From Candidatus Tepidiaquacellales bacterium UBA6667 (GTDB taxonomy: Bacteria; Bacteroidota; Ignavibacteria; Tepidaquicellales; Tepidaquicellaceae), in the NCBI GenBank assembly GCA_002455255.1, contig DKKL01000019.1, forward strand, positions 19,164 through 55,621: 36,458 bases of DNA. Direction: 5' to 3'. A program made the position numbers and the translations under genes. Shown in pieces: positions 26,966 to 35,643 of this stretch. Positions within the stretch are counted from its first letter, which is position 1; every line of letters starts with the position of its first letter. The notes under the pieces were generated by a model. It did not search any database. It was not told the origin of the DNA and saw only the letters and a program-made list of their open reading frames with translations.

Positions 26966-29062
26966 ATGAAAATTACTGCTAAGTCTGTTGTTTTGTTTAT
27001 TATAATTTTAGTTAACTGTAATTATTCAATTTCACAGATTTCTAATGATTCAGGCAAAACATCGGATTCAAATCAGGATACTACTTCGGGTAGTTTAAAC
27101 ATAAATTCAGCCGGACTAATCTCTGTAAAACCGTTTGCAAATGATTTTACTATAAAAAATTCATCATCATCATTTATTTATGGATTTAATCTTGATTCAG
27201 TTTCATACACCATTACTAAAGCTACCTTAGTAATAAATTTTCAGAACAGTATTGTAACAATTCCACAACTTTCATACTTCACTGTAAGTTTAAATGGAAA
27301 TATACTTTCAACCAGATTTGCAGATTCACCGCAACCACAAAATTCTTCCTGGCAAATTGATATTCCAACTACGTATTTAAAAAACGGATACAATTCGTTT
27401 AACTTTTTCTGTTGGCTAAGGTCAAGCGTTGACCCTTGTATTGATTTTTATAATTCTCAGGATTGGTTGAAAATTTTTTCATCATCAGGTTTATATCTGA
27501 ACAGAACTGTTAAACCGAATCTTGAAATATTCAATTATCCATTTCCATATTTTGATGATTTGAAAAATTATCCGCTAAACTCAAACTTAATAATAAAAGA
27601 TAAAAATTCACCAAGTGTAATTTCTGCTTTTTTAAAATTATGTTCATCTTTGAACAATTATATTTCATACGATAAACAAATCAAGTTTCCTGTTAATAAA
27701 CAGTTGTTTACAAACAATATAAATTTCGGTTTGAAAAATGATTTTCCGGATTTATCCTCAATACAGTCAGAAGATTCTACAGGTTTGATTTCAGTAACTT
27801 CAAATGATAAAGGTGGGTATAATCTTAACATTGCCGGAAATTCAAATTCAGCAATAGATAAATCTGTTTATGCTTTGTCAGAGAAAAATACAGTAAATGA
27901 AATGAATGTAAATCCATTTGCTGTAACGAAAATGACAAACATACAGAATGTTAATTTACCTGTTATACCTGATGAAGCTGCCAATATTAAGTTTTCAGAT
28001 ATAGGAATTCGTGATATAAAACTCGGAGGATTGTTTGAATCAAGATCAGGAATAAAAATTACAAAACCCGTTGGTTATAAAATCGGATTCGGAACTAAAT
28101 TAAATATAAAATTTTCTTATTCAGGAAATTTGAATAAAAATTCTTCAATGCTTTCTGTATTGGTGAATACAAAATTTGTTGGCAGCAAAAATTTTGGGAT
28201 TTCAGAAAAATCAATTGACTCAATCAGTGTTTTTATACCACAGGAAGAATTGTATAAAAATTCATGGCAAATTGAATTTTTAGCATATAATGATTTTGAT
28301 ATAACAAAAGAAGAATGTAACAAACGATTCGCAGATGAAATTTCAACGGTTATAGAAGATAATTCAGAATTTGAACTTCAAAGCGGAACGATAGATTATT
28401 CTCCTTCCCTATCCTCATTCCCAATGGCTTTGAATTCATTGAATAAATCATATACAGACGTAGCATTTTGGTTTCCTTCAGAACCGGATGATGAATTACT
28501 TTCAATAGCGGCATCTATATCATATCAAGCAGCCCGTAAAAATGGAACATATTTAAATATTAAAACATATATAGGAGAAACACTTACAGAAGAAATCAAA
28601 AATTCATCTGTAATATTTTTAATTTCGGGGAAATATTCTGACGTTTATGCAAATTTTAGGGAAAATATGATTTTAAATCCAATTTCAGATTCACAATTTT
28701 CAGTAAAAAGCGGATATAACATACCTGCAACAAATTTAACAAAAACATCAGTTTTAGAAGTTTTCAATTCACCTTTTACTTCAGGAGTGATTTATTCAAT
28801 TTTTACAGAAAAATCATCAGTAATGAATTTAATACATTTTATAAATTCAGAAGAAATCAATAATTTAGAAGCCCCGATTTCACTTATAAATGACAAGAAT
28901 ATAACATCAACAATAAATAATTCAAAAATATTCACAGATTTCAAAGAAACAGACGGTTTTATAATTAAGTATCTTAGATATATAATATTTGGCATATTTT
29001 TTGTAGTAATATTCCTTATTTGGTATATAAATAAATTAAAAAAGCGTAAAAAATCCGCTTAA
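26966..29062 (+). CDS. BcsB-like exopolysaccharide synthase periplasmic subunit
   Basis: This 698-residue protein has a signal peptide (KSVVLFIIILVNCNYSIS/Q). The periplasmic part includes features of the cellulose synthase subunit B family: a beta-sandwich with YFTVSLNGNILST near residues 105-117, KNGYNSFNFFCWLRSS...DPCIDFYNSQDWLKIFSSSGLYL near 137-175, and a later FGISEKSIDSISVFIPQEELYKNSWQIEF repeat. A single C-terminal membrane helix (YLRYIIFGIFFVVIFLIWYI) and a KLKKRKK tail follow. BcsB guides the nascent glucan through the periplasm; here the polymer is unknown. It opens a run of five same-strand genes, with the receiver gene 11 bases downstream. Similarity is judged by eye and is moderate. 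Confidence 0.72.
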   Translation: MKITAKSVVLFIIILVNCNYSISQISNDSGKTSDSNQDTTSGSLNINSAGLISVKPFANDFTIKNSSSSFIYGFNLDSVSYTITKATLVINFQNSIVTIPQLSYFTVSLNGNILSTRFADSPQPQNSSWQIDIPTTYLKNGYNSFNFFCWLRSSVDPCIDFYNSQDWLKIFSSSGLYLNRTVKPNLEIFNYPFPYFDDLKNYPLNSNLIIKDKNSPSVISAFLKLCSSLNNYISYDKQIKFPVNKQLFTNNINFGLKNDFPDLSSIQSEDSTGLISVTSNDKGGYNLNIAGNSNSAIDKSVYALSEKNTVNEMNVNPFAVTKMTNIQNVNLPVIPDEAANIKFSDIGIRDIKLGGLFESRSGIKITKPVGYKIGFGTKLNIKFSYSGNLNKNSSMLSVLVNTKFVGSKNFGISEKSIDSISVFIPQEELYKNSWQIEFLAYNDFDITKEECNKRFADEISTVIEDNSEFELQSGTIDYSPSLSSFPMALNSLNKSYTDVAFWFPSEPDDELLSIAASISYQAARKNGTYLNIKTYIGETLTEEIKNSSVIFLISGKYSDVYANFRENMILNPISDSQFSVKSGYNIPATNLTKTSVLEVFNSPFTSGVIYSIFTEKSSVMNLIHFINSEEINNLEAPISLINDKNITSTINNSKIFTDFKETDGFIIKYLRYIIFGIFFVVIFLIWYINKLKKRKKSA

Positions 29063-29073
29063 ATTGTTCGTAA

Positions 29074-29520
29074 ATGCTAAAAACGCCTAAAATTTTATTA
29101 ATTGATGATGATAAGTCAATGCATCTTATTTATAATAAGATACTAAATCCTGAAAATTTCATTGTGGATAATGCTTTCTCAGGCAAGGAAGCCATCGAAA
29201 AATTAAAGAAAAATAATTACGATGCTGCAGTTTTTGATATGGATTTAGGGGATAAACTCGGAATTGACGTATTATCAGCTGTTGAAAATAAATCTGACCT
29301 TGTAAAAATAATGGTAACAGGTTCTGCTGATTTAGAAACTGCAATTAAATCAGTAAATCTTGGTGCGACTGCTTTTTTTCAAAAACCATTAAACAAAGAT
29401 GAGTTTTTGAAAACACTTACCAAAAAACTCAAAGATAAATTTGAGTTCAATTTCAATCTCGAAAACAAACTAAACAATTGGTTAGAAAATAAATTAAACA
29501 ATTTATATTCTGAAGATTAA
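29074..29520 (+). CDS. stand-alone response regulator receiver protein
   Basis: The 148-residue protein is a CheY-like receiver with no DNA-binding output domain. It has the acidic pair in LLIDDDKSM (residues 8-16), the phosphoacceptor Asp in VFDMDLGDKLGIDVL near residue 56, the Thr of IMVTGSAD near 80, and the Lys of FFQKPLNKDEF near 105. The last 35 residues are an Asn/Leu-rich helical tail (NLENKLNNWLENKLNN) that could mediate binding. No histidine kinase is in the window. Placement between the BcsB-like gene and the glycosyltransferase (15 bases before it) suggests that it controls the polysaccharide machine by protein contact. Confidence 0.9.
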   Translation: MLKTPKILLIDDDKSMHLIYNKILNPENFIVDNAFSGKEAIEKLKKNNYDAAVFDMDLGDKLGIDVLSAVENKSDLVKIMVTGSADLETAIKSVNLGATAFFQKPLNKDEFLKTLTKKLKDKFEFNFNLENKLNNWLENKLNNLYSED

Positions 29521-29535
29521 TTGTTATTTTTCTAA

Positions 29536-29997
29536 GTGATTGATTCAAATAACCAAAACTTACATTCAGAAGAAATAAAAATTCCGGAAAGGTATAAATT
29601 CCTTGAAAAGGAATCTTTTACTCATAATCAACTTTTAGAACTTTCCGAAAACAGGTTATTTGAGAAATTCAAAGCACTCCTCAAAAAATATAATATAAAA
29701 TTCAAAGGTGTAGAATATAAAGATTCATATGATGAACGAGTTATAATGAATTATATTCGCAAATATAAACTAAACGTAGATGAAGAATTTTACAAAGAAC
29801 TTGCTGAAATGCTTCATATGGATTTTGTTTCAAACAGGATCCTCGTTTCAAATTATGACCTCGCAACGATATTGCCATATAATATAATCAGGAAAAATTT
29901 AATTTTTATTTATGAAGTTGAAGATGACCACATAAAAGTTGCCACCTCAAATCCATTCAGTACAAAAATATTTGAAGAACTTGAAAAAATTATCTGA
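29536..29997 (+). CDS. N-terminal part of TGA-interrupted glycosyltransferase: GspE/MshEN-like domain
   Basis: The frame opens at GTG 29536 and codes for 153 residues before TGA at 29995-29997. The second half (YRKELAEML-like FYKELAEMLHMDFV, then YDLATILPYNIIRKNLIFIYEVEDDHIKVATSNPF) matches the N-terminal domain of type II secretion ATPases (GspE_N/MshEN type), which also occurs in some glycosyltransferases. In MshEN proteins this fold can bind cyclic di-GMP, but the leading RLG...G half-motif is not clear here. Beyond the TGA the same frame continues without another stop (RKIILAIATYDAIEIALDFGY) into the glycosyltransferase domain. This is therefore the front of one broken or recoded gene of 696 codons, not a separate gene. 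Confidence 0.75.
   Translation: MIDSNNQNLHSEEIKIPERYKFLEKESFTHNQLLELSENRLFEKFKALLKKYNIKFKGVEYKDSYDERVIMNYIRKYKLNVDEEFYKELAEMLHMDFVSNRILVSNYDLATILPYNIIRKNLIFIYEVEDDHIKVATSNPFSTKIFEELEKII
29995..29997 (+). other. in-frame TGA splitting the glycosyltransferase gene
   Basis: Codon 154 of the 29536-31626 frame is TGA. Homologous sense continues on both sides (EELEKII-TGA-RKIILAIATYDAIEIAL), so one base change explains it; GGA (Gly) or CGA (Arg) are one step away. TGA serves as an ordinary stop elsewhere in the window, for example for the ABC ATPase and the second permease, so genome-wide recoding is unlikely. Confidence 0.9.
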
Positions 29998-30084
29998 CGA
30001 AAAATAATACTTGCGATAGCAACTTATGACGCAATAGAGATTGCACTCGACTTTGGCTACAAAGACGAACATGCATATAAAGCA

Positions 30085-31626
30085 ATGAGTGAGCTGCGGG
30101 AAAGAAATCCGGAAGATTCAGCATATAAAGTAATTTATCCATGGCAAAGAAATTTTCTATATTTAAGTGCATTTGTTTTAGGAGCATCTGCAATACTTGG
30201 TAATGTAATGATATTTATATTTTTGTTTAGTTTATTAAATATTTATTATTTTTTAGTTAATCCGTTTAAGATATATATATCAACACGTGGCTTCAAACAT
30301 TCACAAATCGGTGTAAACATTACTGATAAAGAAGTTTATGATGCTGATATAAATTCAATGCCGATGTATTCAGTATTAGTGCCGGTATATAAAGAAGCCC
30401 GTGTATTACCGGAAATAATCAAACATATGAATGACCTGTATTATCCGAAAGATAAGCTTGATGTACAGATTTTAATTGAAGAAAATGATGATGAAACAAT
30501 TTTCGCAGCAAGACGTCTCGGGTTAATCGGAGAGCCACAAGTTGTAATTGAAGGAATGTCACTCGAAGAATATAAGCAGTATATAAAATTTATTGATGTA
30601 ACTATTGTGCCAAATGCAGACGTGAAAACAAAGCCACGTGCCTGTAACTATGGATTATACAGAGCAAAGGGAGAGTATGTAGTTATTTATGATGCAGAAG
30701 ATGAACCGGACAGAGACCAACTTGTAAAAGCAGTAACGGCTTTTCGCAAACTACCTAAAGATTATGTTTGCTTGCAAGGGCATTTAAATTATTTTAACTA
30801 TTATGAAAATGCACTGGCAAGATGTTTTGCAATAGAATATACATTCTGGTTTGATTTTTGGTTGCAGGGGCTTGATTATATTGGTGCTCCCCTTCCTCTT
30901 GGCGGAACAAGTAACCATTTCAAAACTGAAGAGTTGAAAAAACTTGGAGGTTGGGATCCATATAACGTTACAGAAGATGCAGATCTTGGAATCAGAATTG
31001 TTATGAAAAAACTTAAGACATCAATGTTAAACTCAACCACACTTGAAGAAGCAAATCTTGAAGTCGGTAACTGGATTCGTCAAAGGTCAAGATGGATAAA
31101 AGGATATGTTCAGACTTTTCTCGTACACACAAGACATCCCATAAAACTTTTTAAGAAAATGGGATTGAAACAAACATTTTATTTCTTTTTTACTTTCGGT
31201 GGCAATATCATTATGCCGTTATTAAATCCTGTATTGTGGCTGGTAACTTTTGTCTCGCTTATAAACAAAAATTTAACTGATTATCTCTTCACACCGGAGA
31301 TTACGTCAATAGCAATTTTCAATCTAATACTCGGAAATATTATATACGTTATTTTACATTTGATTCCTTGTATTATTAAGAAACAATATTCAAGTATTCC
31401 TTATGCATTCCTTATGCCTTTATATTGGATTATTATGAGTTATGCGGCTTGGAAAGGTGCTATACAATTAATTAACAAACCATTTTATTGGGAAAAAACG
31501 AATCACGGTTTGTCTTCTATCCAAAGACAGCCAATATTTACAGATATAAATAGTTCAAATGATAATTCTGAAAAAAATAAACCAAATAGTGAAAACGAAA
31601 TTTCTCCTTCAGGTTCTGTTGCTTAG
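30085..31626 (+). CDS. GT2 family processive glycosyltransferase (C-terminal part of interrupted gene)
   Basis: From the first ATG after the TGA this part encodes 513 residues. It has two N-terminal membrane helices (near 24-60) and a GT-A domain with SVLVPVYKEARVL, the metal-binding DAEDEPD (203-209), the base motif TED (296-298) and the polymer-binding QRSRW (333-337). Several C-terminal helices follow. This motif set marks processive synthases of the cellulose/hyaluronan/PgaC type. With the upstream GspE_N-like domain the layout resembles Xanthomonas XagB and, in mirrored order, E. coli NfrB. The product polymer is unknown. If translation restarts at 30085 the catalytic part could still be made. 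Its last 68 bases overlap the next gene. Confidence 0.85.
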   Translation: MSELRERNPEDSAYKVIYPWQRNFLYLSAFVLGASAILGNVMIFIFLFSLLNIYYFLVNPFKIYISTRGFKHSQIGVNITDKEVYDADINSMPMYSVLVPVYKEARVLPEIIKHMNDLYYPKDKLDVQILIEENDDETIFAARRLGLIGEPQVVIEGMSLEEYKQYIKFIDVTIVPNADVKTKPRACNYGLYRAKGEYVVIYDAEDEPDRDQLVKAVTAFRKLPKDYVCLQGHLNYFNYYENALARCFAIEYTFWFDFWLQGLDYIGAPLPLGGTSNHFKTEELKKLGGWDPYNVTEDADLGIRIVMKKLKTSMLNSTTLEEANLEVGNWIRQRSRWIKGYVQTFLVHTRHPIKLFKKMGLKQTFYFFFTFGGNIIMPLLNPVLWLVTFVSLINKNLTDYLFTPEITSIAIFNLILGNIIYVILHLIPCIIKKQYSSIPYAFLMPLYWIIMSYAAWKGAIQLINKPFYWEKTNHGLSSIQRQPIFTDINSSNDNSEKNKPNSENEISPSGSVA

Positions 31627-32365
31627 TATATTTATTATTCCGGATACATTTTCGCAGTGGGTTCCAAAAACCGGTGAAGGTGTTTTAATAATTGGTCCCA
31701 GAGTTTCTTACAGTTCATCATTTTTTGATGCTAATGGAAACAGAATTTCTTCATTAAACGATGGTGAATTTTATAAGATAGAAATGGGCGGATATTTTTC
31801 TATAGGTATCGGAAATGGATTTGGTGTGTTCACTGGTTTTTCTTTTGCTGATTTAAGCTACACAGATAATTTTATAAAAGAAAAATCCGGTGGATTTTCT
31901 AACCCAACTTTCGGAATAATTAAACAATTTACAGATTATCCTGATATCATAACTTCTGCTTCAATTACAATTACTCCCCCATTAAATTTTCCAAAAAACG
32001 AAAAACCTGAGCTCGGAGGAGAATTTTGGGAATTTGAAACCGGAGGTCTATTTGGTAAAGGATATGACGATTTTTATTTAACCGGACAATTATATTATAG
32101 ATACAAAGATAATATTAACAAAGAATCACAGATAAAATTAATAGCAGGAGGCGGAGTATCATTAAACGAAAAAATGGATTTTTTCACAGGTCTTGAATAT
32201 GTTAAATCTTTTAACTTCACATTTAATTCATTAAAATATTCAGGTACATTGCTTTATAAATTCAACAAAATGTTTGGTGTTGGCATTGGCAGTGAATATA
32301 TTATAACAGGTAATAATGTTGGAGTTGGTCCTTCCGGTTCTGTTAACTTTTGGTATTCATTTTAA
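31559..32365 (+). CDS. probable outer-membrane beta-barrel protein of the polysaccharide locus
   Basis: The 268-residue protein has a signal peptide (FLLQVLLLSIFIIPDTFS/Q, cut near residue 32) followed by alternating amphipathic strands rich in Gly and aromatics (GVLIIGPRVSYSSSFF, FGVFTGFSFADLSYT, GSEYIITGNNVGVG). It ends in Phe (SVNFWYSF), as outer-membrane barrels do. I cannot name a family securely. The position right after the synthase suggests a channel or anchor for the polymer, comparable to the small XagA-type protein of xag loci. The ATG lies inside the synthase frame, giving a 68-base overlap, and there is no other start that keeps the signal peptide. Confidence 0.7.
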   Translation: MIILKKINQIVKTKFLLQVLLLSIFIIPDTFSQWVPKTGEGVLIIGPRVSYSSSFFDANGNRISSLNDGEFYKIEMGGYFSIGIGNGFGVFTGFSFADLSYTDNFIKEKSGGFSNPTFGIIKQFTDYPDIITSASITITPPLNFPKNEKPELGGEFWEFETGGLFGKGYDDFYLTGQLYYRYKDNINKESQIKLIAGGGVSLNEKMDFFTGLEYVKSFNFTFNSLKYSGTLLYKFNKMFGVGIGSEYIITGNNVGVGPSGSVNFWYSF

Positions 32366-32434
32366 TTAACTGCTATCAAATCGGTCTTAAAATATATATC
32401 ACACACATTTCTCAGGTTTAAAATATATCCTGCA

Positions 32435-33955
32435 ATGATAATTGCGGGCATAGTAGGATTAATCGCTCAGTATTATTCATTTTCAAATCGTTTACAGTTT
32501 GCATATGGTGATTCATACAGAAGACTGGATATTTCAAGAAAAATATACGACTCATTAAGTCCCGGAATTCTTCAACAAATTGGTACTGTATGGCTGCCGA
32601 TTCCGACAATTATAAATATTCCATTTGTATATATTGATTATCTATGGTATTCCGGTACAGGTGCGGCGTTGATAAATTTTTTCTTTTTTGTTTTAAATGC
32701 TGTTGTAATTTTTAAGTTATTAAAAAATCTTACATCTGATCCGTTTGTTACTTGGTTTGGTTTTCTACTTTTTACATTCAACCCGAATATTCTATATTTT
32801 CAGTCATCAGGTATGAGTGAAAATTTATTTATATTTTTCATTACTTGCTCTGTTTATTTAATGGTGAGGTGGAAAAAAAATAACGACGATGAATATTTAA
32901 TATTTGCCGGAATTATGGCAAGTCTCGCAGCGGGAACGAGATATGAAGGATGGTTCTTTTCATTTTTTGCAGTTGTAATCATAATTGCTCATTGTTATAT
33001 ATTCAGAAAAAAATATTTAATTAATTTATTTTCATTCAGTATATTTACAGGAGCATTGGTTTTTTCGTGGTTCCTTTTTAATTATTTATATTACGGTGAT
33101 ATACTTAGTTTTCAACGCGGTCAATTTTCTTCAGAATTAATCGCAAAAGATATTGAAAAATCAGGAGGACTATTTGCAAAAGACAACATAAATCTTTCAA
33201 TATCAACAACCTTAGAAGCAATTGCATTAAACTCCACTTACTTTATTTCCTGGATATCTGTCATAGGTATGTTGTTTTATTTATCAATCAAAAATATAAA
33301 GAAAAATTCTTTATTTGTATTTTTGCTTTTATCCACAATACCCTTGACAATTTTTTCATTATACAAAGGTCAAATATTTATAATACTTCCCGGTAGTCCT
33401 GTGTATGGTTATCTTAACTCAAGATACGGTTTATACCTATTACCGGCTGTTTGTGTGTTCGCTTCATTTTTTGTATTATATATCTCAAAATTTTTTAAAC
33501 TCAACCGAGCATTAAAATCGGTATTTATATTGATAATTTTTTCATTTTATCTTTATGATAATTATTATGGTTTCCCGATGAACTCCCCCGGATTTTATGA
33601 AGCATCATCTCTCAAATATGCTGAACAAAGATATTTAAGATTAGCAGATTATATGGAGAGTAATTATAAAGGCGGAAAGGTGTTAATCGCCAATAACGAA
33701 ATAAATCTAATGCCCGATGCGAGAATTGGTATGATTGACAGGTATTATGTTTTTGATACTAAAGGATTTGTTGATACACTTTGGAATAATTATAAAGATA
33801 TAAAATGGATTTTGTTTATGGATGAAAGTAAAGTTAAATACACTGCGGGAGGCACAGTTAATGATATCCCTGCACCATTGAAAGACAAATTTAAATTTGA
33901 ATATTACGATCAGGGTATTTATGTTTACAAATCAGTTGACTTCAAAGAGAATTAA
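32435..33955 (+). CDS. GT-C fold (family 39-like) membrane glycosyltransferase
   Basis: This 506-residue protein has about ten hydrophobic helices and a short C-terminal soluble domain. The first periplasmic loop holds an acidic GDSYRRLDISRKIY segment (residues 26-39), the position of the catalytic Asp in GT-C enzymes such as ArnT and PMT. ASLAAGTRYEGWFF near 167-180 is also typical of this group, which transfers sugars from polyprenyl-phosphate carriers. ATG 32435 is the only usable start; the open frame extends upstream to a stop at 32363 without ATG, GTG or TTG. It follows the barrel gene by 69 bases and may decorate or extend the polymer or a lipid-linked intermediate. Confidence 0.6.
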   Translation: MIIAGIVGLIAQYYSFSNRLQFAYGDSYRRLDISRKIYDSLSPGILQQIGTVWLPIPTIINIPFVYIDYLWYSGTGAALINFFFFVLNAVVIFKLLKNLTSDPFVTWFGFLLFTFNPNILYFQSSGMSENLFIFFITCSVYLMVRWKKNNDDEYLIFAGIMASLAAGTRYEGWFFSFFAVVIIIAHCYIFRKKYLINLFSFSIFTGALVFSWFLFNYLYYGDILSFQRGQFSSELIAKDIEKSGGLFAKDNINLSISTTLEAIALNSTYFISWISVIGMLFYLSIKNIKKNSLFVFLLLSTIPLTIFSLYKGQIFIILPGSPVYGYLNSRYGLYLLPAVCVFASFFVLYISKFFKLNRALKSVFILIIFSFYLYDNYYGFPMNSPGFYEASSLKYAEQRYLRLADYMESNYKGGKVLIANNEINLMPDARIGMIDRYYVFDTKGFVDTLWNNYKDIKWILFMDESKVKYTAGGTVNDIPAPLKDKFKFEYYDQGIYVYKSVDFKEN

Positions 33956-33976
33956 AGATAAAATTCTGATTTATCT
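33956..33976. terminator. weak terminator candidate between convergent genes
   Basis: A 7-bp AT-rich inverted repeat AGATAAA/TTTATCT (33956-33962 and 33970-33976, 7-base loop) starts one base after the GT-C stop and is followed within a few bases by TTTTATTTTATTT. It sits in the 52-base gap before the convergent dehydrogenase gene. Stability would be low. Confidence 0.3.
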
Positions 33977-34007
33977 ATAGTTTTATTTTATTTGTAAACG
34001 TAATTTT

Positions 34008-35489
34008 TTATTTCAGGATTACCATTTTTTTTGTATGAGTAAAATTTTCTGAAGAAAGTTTATAAAAGAGTATTCCGCTTGAGACAAGTTTATTTTTAAG
34101 ATTAAATTTAACTGAATACGTTCCCGCATTTAAAAAGGTATTTACCAATTCTTCTATCTTCTTTCCTGAAACATCATAAACAGATAAATTTCCAATCCCG
34201 GGTTTTGTAATGCTAAATTTAATTTCAGTTGACGGATTAAAAGGATTTGGATAATTCTGATATAAATAATTAGATTCAGGTATTGAAGTATTGATATTTG
34301 AAATGTATGTGCTGTTAGTATCAATAATTTTATATATTTTAGGAGAACCACTAAAGCCATAGTTCACATAATATAGATTTTTTGCAGTATCAATTGCGAA
34401 ATCAGTAATATAATGTTGAACATCAAACAACAGTTGAGAAGTTGGAGGGCTTATGTTTTGATATGTCAGTGCCCATACTTTACCGAGAATATAATCAGCA
34501 TAAATATATTTATTAACTAACCCCGGCATATTTCTACCGCGATATACATAACCTCCTGTTATTGATAATCCTATATTATGAGGATATTCAAAAATCGGAT
34601 TTATTAATCCGGGAATAGTATCGCAACCTGTGGGTGGATTAAAACACAACGTACCTTCCTTATATCTCCAGCCATAATTTCCGCCGTTTATCACAGTATC
34701 AATTTCTTCCATTCTTCCCTGCCCTACATCTGCTGCCCATAGTCTATTTGTTTCATAATCAAATTCAAACTTCCAAACATTCCTGAACCCGAGTGCATAA
34801 ATTTCCTGTCTGTAACCCATACTGTTATTATAATACGGATTGGAAACAGGTATTGAATAATTATTTCCACCGCTTGTATTGTTCACATCAATTCTTAAAA
34901 TTTTTCCCCTGAGGTCAGATTTGTTTTGTGCTCTGTTATCAGGATCACCACCGGAACCTGAACTTCCGTCACCTAAGCTTATATAAAGAAATCCATCGTT
35001 ACCAAAAGCCATCTTTCCTCCGTTATGTTCAGAGTTATTATATGGAATTGAAAGTATATCAAGTTTGCTTGAAGGTAATGCAGAATCAGGATTTGTTGCA
35101 CTTGTTGTATATCTCACAACTTTATTCACCATATTCGCAACACTTCCGACAGAATAGTAAACATAAAAATATCTGTTATTCACATAGTTTGGATGAAATG
35201 CCATAGTGTAAACACCTTGAAAACCGGATTGAGTTACACTATCAACCAATTCAATATCCAAAAACATTTTCATATCTGAGTTTGATACACTTTGAAAATT
35301 CTTGAATACTCTGATTTGTCCTGTCTGGCTTACTATAAAAAATCTGTTGCTTCCATCAGGAGATTGAGTCAATTCTGTTGGTTTAAATACTGTAAGATTT
35401 GGGAATGCATCAATAGGAATGTATTGTGCAACAGAAAAATTTTTAAATAATAAAAAAAGAAAGAAGAAAATTATTATTTTTTTGTTCAT
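34008..35489 (-). CDS. PQQ-dependent sugar dehydrogenase-like protein with T9SS sorting domain
   Basis: This protein of about 493 residues has a signal peptide (cut near FSVAQ, residue 22). A glucose/sorbosone dehydrogenase propeller follows: GFQGVYTMAFHPNY near 89-102, HNGGKMAFGNDGFLYISLGDG with the putative catalytic His155, RGKILRIDV, and GWRYKEG...YPH and SITGGYVYRG blocks. The last 80 residues are a T9SS type A sorting domain (NYPNPFNPSTEIKF, ILFYKLSSENFTHTKKMVILK). Relatives oxidise aldoses with PQQ, though many members are uncharacterised and some lack activity. I chose ATG 35489; the frame opens one codon earlier with TTG. It stands alone, divergent from fabD, and is likely surface-exposed. 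Confidence 0.88.
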   Translation of the reverse strand: MNKKIIIFFFLFLLFKNFSVAQYIPIDAFPNLTVFKPTELTQSPDGSNRFFIVSQTGQIRVFKNFQSVSNSDMKMFLDIELVDSVTQSGFQGVYTMAFHPNYVNNRYFYVYYSVGSVANMVNKVVRYTTSATNPDSALPSSKLDILSIPYNNSEHNGGKMAFGNDGFLYISLGDGSSGSGGDPDNRAQNKSDLRGKILRIDVNNTSGGNNYSIPVSNPYYNNSMGYRQEIYALGFRNVWKFEFDYETNRLWAADVGQGRMEEIDTVINGGNYGWRYKEGTLCFNPPTGCDTIPGLINPIFEYPHNIGLSITGGYVYRGRNMPGLVNKYIYADYILGKVWALTYQNISPPTSQLLFDVQHYITDFAIDTAKNLYYVNYGFSGSPKIYKIIDTNSTYISNINTSIPESNYLYQNYPNPFNPSTEIKFSITKPGIGNLSVYDVSGKKIEELVNTFLNAGTYSVKFNLKNKLVSSGILFYKLSSENFTHTKKMVILK

Positions 35490-35643
35490 CAATAAATTTA
35501 CTTAAATTAATTTGAATGTTTAACTTATAAATTTTACAAAATATTTAAACTCGGTATTGAGATTTGGGTAGTTAAAAGTTATAAGTATTTATGTTTAATT
35601 ACTAACATATATTATATAAATTGCATAAATTTTAATCTTATAA

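Noticed and set aside
29995..29997. Selenocysteine at the in-frame TGA
   Set aside because: No selenoprotein family uses this domain, the position is not a redox Cys in relatives, and no clear SECIS-like hairpin was seen just downstream.
29536..31626. Genome-wide recoding of TGA as an amino acid
   Set aside because: TGA ends other intact genes in the window at their family-typical ends (ABC ATPase at 12914, second permease at 10444), so the code appears standard.
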